DNA of 36,282 nt from the NCBI GenBank assembly GCA_030446775.1, contig JAUJMQ010000017.1, positions 15,071 to 51,352 of the forward strand, in the 5' to 3' direction. Positions 36,101-36,282 of this stretch are shown one piece after another. Every line of letters begins with the position of its first letter. Position 1 is the stretch's first letter. The stretch comes from Egibacteraceae bacterium. GTDB lineage: Bacteria > Actinomycetota > Nitriliruptoria > Euzebyales > Egibacteraceae. The notes under the pieces were generated by a model, which worked only from the letters and a program-made list of their open reading frames with translations, had not been told where the DNA came from and did not search any database. Made by a program: the position numbers and the translations under genes.

Positions 36101-36282
36101 ACACCGTCCGCCGGCTGGCTGGCTACGCCCTCCAGACCTCGATTGCGCGCGGTCACCCGCCCGCGCTGGCGCGAGGACGTACGTCGCCACGGCGCTCGGC
36201 GACCGGACGCTGGAGGCTACATCGACCTGTTATTCCGGGCGATGACGACGGCTTGACGATCGTCGACTACAAGATCAGCGTC
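33191..36282 (+). CDS. AddA-like UvrD-type helicase-nuclease, partial at window end (frameshifted)
   Basis: This is the UvrD/RecB-type motor subunit of an AddAB-like complex, truncated by the window edge. From ATG 33191 it reads [19 protein letters not shown] (Walker A), [18 protein letters not shown] and [20 protein letters not shown] (after one shift). [31 protein letters not shown] and [24 protein letters not shown] come next. [35 protein letters not shown] and [19 protein letters not shown] follow. Then come [20 protein letters not shown] and ERLRLLYV with [14 protein letters not shown]. The last bases encode GYIDLLFRA and [13 protein letters not shown], the beginning of a C-terminal PD-(D/E)XK domain. 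Breaks occur every 100-400 bp (for example about 33500, 33950, 34260, 34490, 34620, 35170, 35390). The helicase motifs are complete, so a working gene with indel errors is likely. Confidence 0.8.

Overview
The window is very GC-rich, with dense genes, GTG/TTG starts and G/C-biased third positions, as in a high-GC actinomycete. A group I (actinobacterial-type) xylose isomerase, an Erm-like methylase and a melC-type tyrosinase with its caddie protein agree with Actinomycetota. I cannot name the genus; a deep-branching lineage is a guess.

Layout. (1) 0-5.8 kb is a xylose locus: xylF (xylose-binding lipoprotein), a damaged aldose 1-epimerase, an IS5-type transposase remnant and a frameshifted xylA on the minus strand, with intact xylB diverging on the plus strand. 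(2) 5.9-12.3 kb is clean: an SfnG/SsuD-like flavin monooxygenase, then on the minus strand an acetyl-CoA acetyltransferase coupled by TAGTG overlap to a HAD hydrolase, then on the plus strand an S9 peptidase overlapping an MFS exporter. (3) 12.3-12.65 kb holds four copies of a hairpin-forming repeat in front of an Erm-like rRNA methylase and a peroxiredoxin-like/2OG-Fe(II) oxygenase fusion. (4) 14.6-16.4 kb is a patch of gene fragments (AlkZ-like, zinc alcohol dehydrogenase, NmrA-like SDR, GNAT) around one intact DUF2238-like membrane protein. (5) 16.5-20.4 kb is a compact minus-strand cluster: tyrosinase caddie, tyrosinase, an unknown 191-aa protein, a DUF2071 protein and an AlkZ-like DNA glycosylase. 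A 15-bp palindrome lies just upstream of the first gene. (6) 21.0-36.3 kb is a plus-strand DNA-end-processing operon: recC, recB, recD, an AddB-like PD-(D/E)XK nuclease and an AddA-like helicase-nuclease that runs off the window.

Two points matter most to a user. The last cluster places complete RecBCD-type and AddAB-type break-resection machineries back to back in one apparent operon. Second, many reading frames are broken (xylA, the 2OG oxygenase, the 3' part of recB, and recD through the addA-like gene), yet the proteins stay recognisable across frames. At several sites adding one C to a short C run restores a family motif, so sequencing or assembly indels are the likelier cause there. A few lesions (a 16-bp tandem duplication in the SDR, a 47-bp tandem duplication at the recB/recD junction, fused gene fragments) look like real rearrangements. 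No tRNA, rRNA or CRISPR array was seen.
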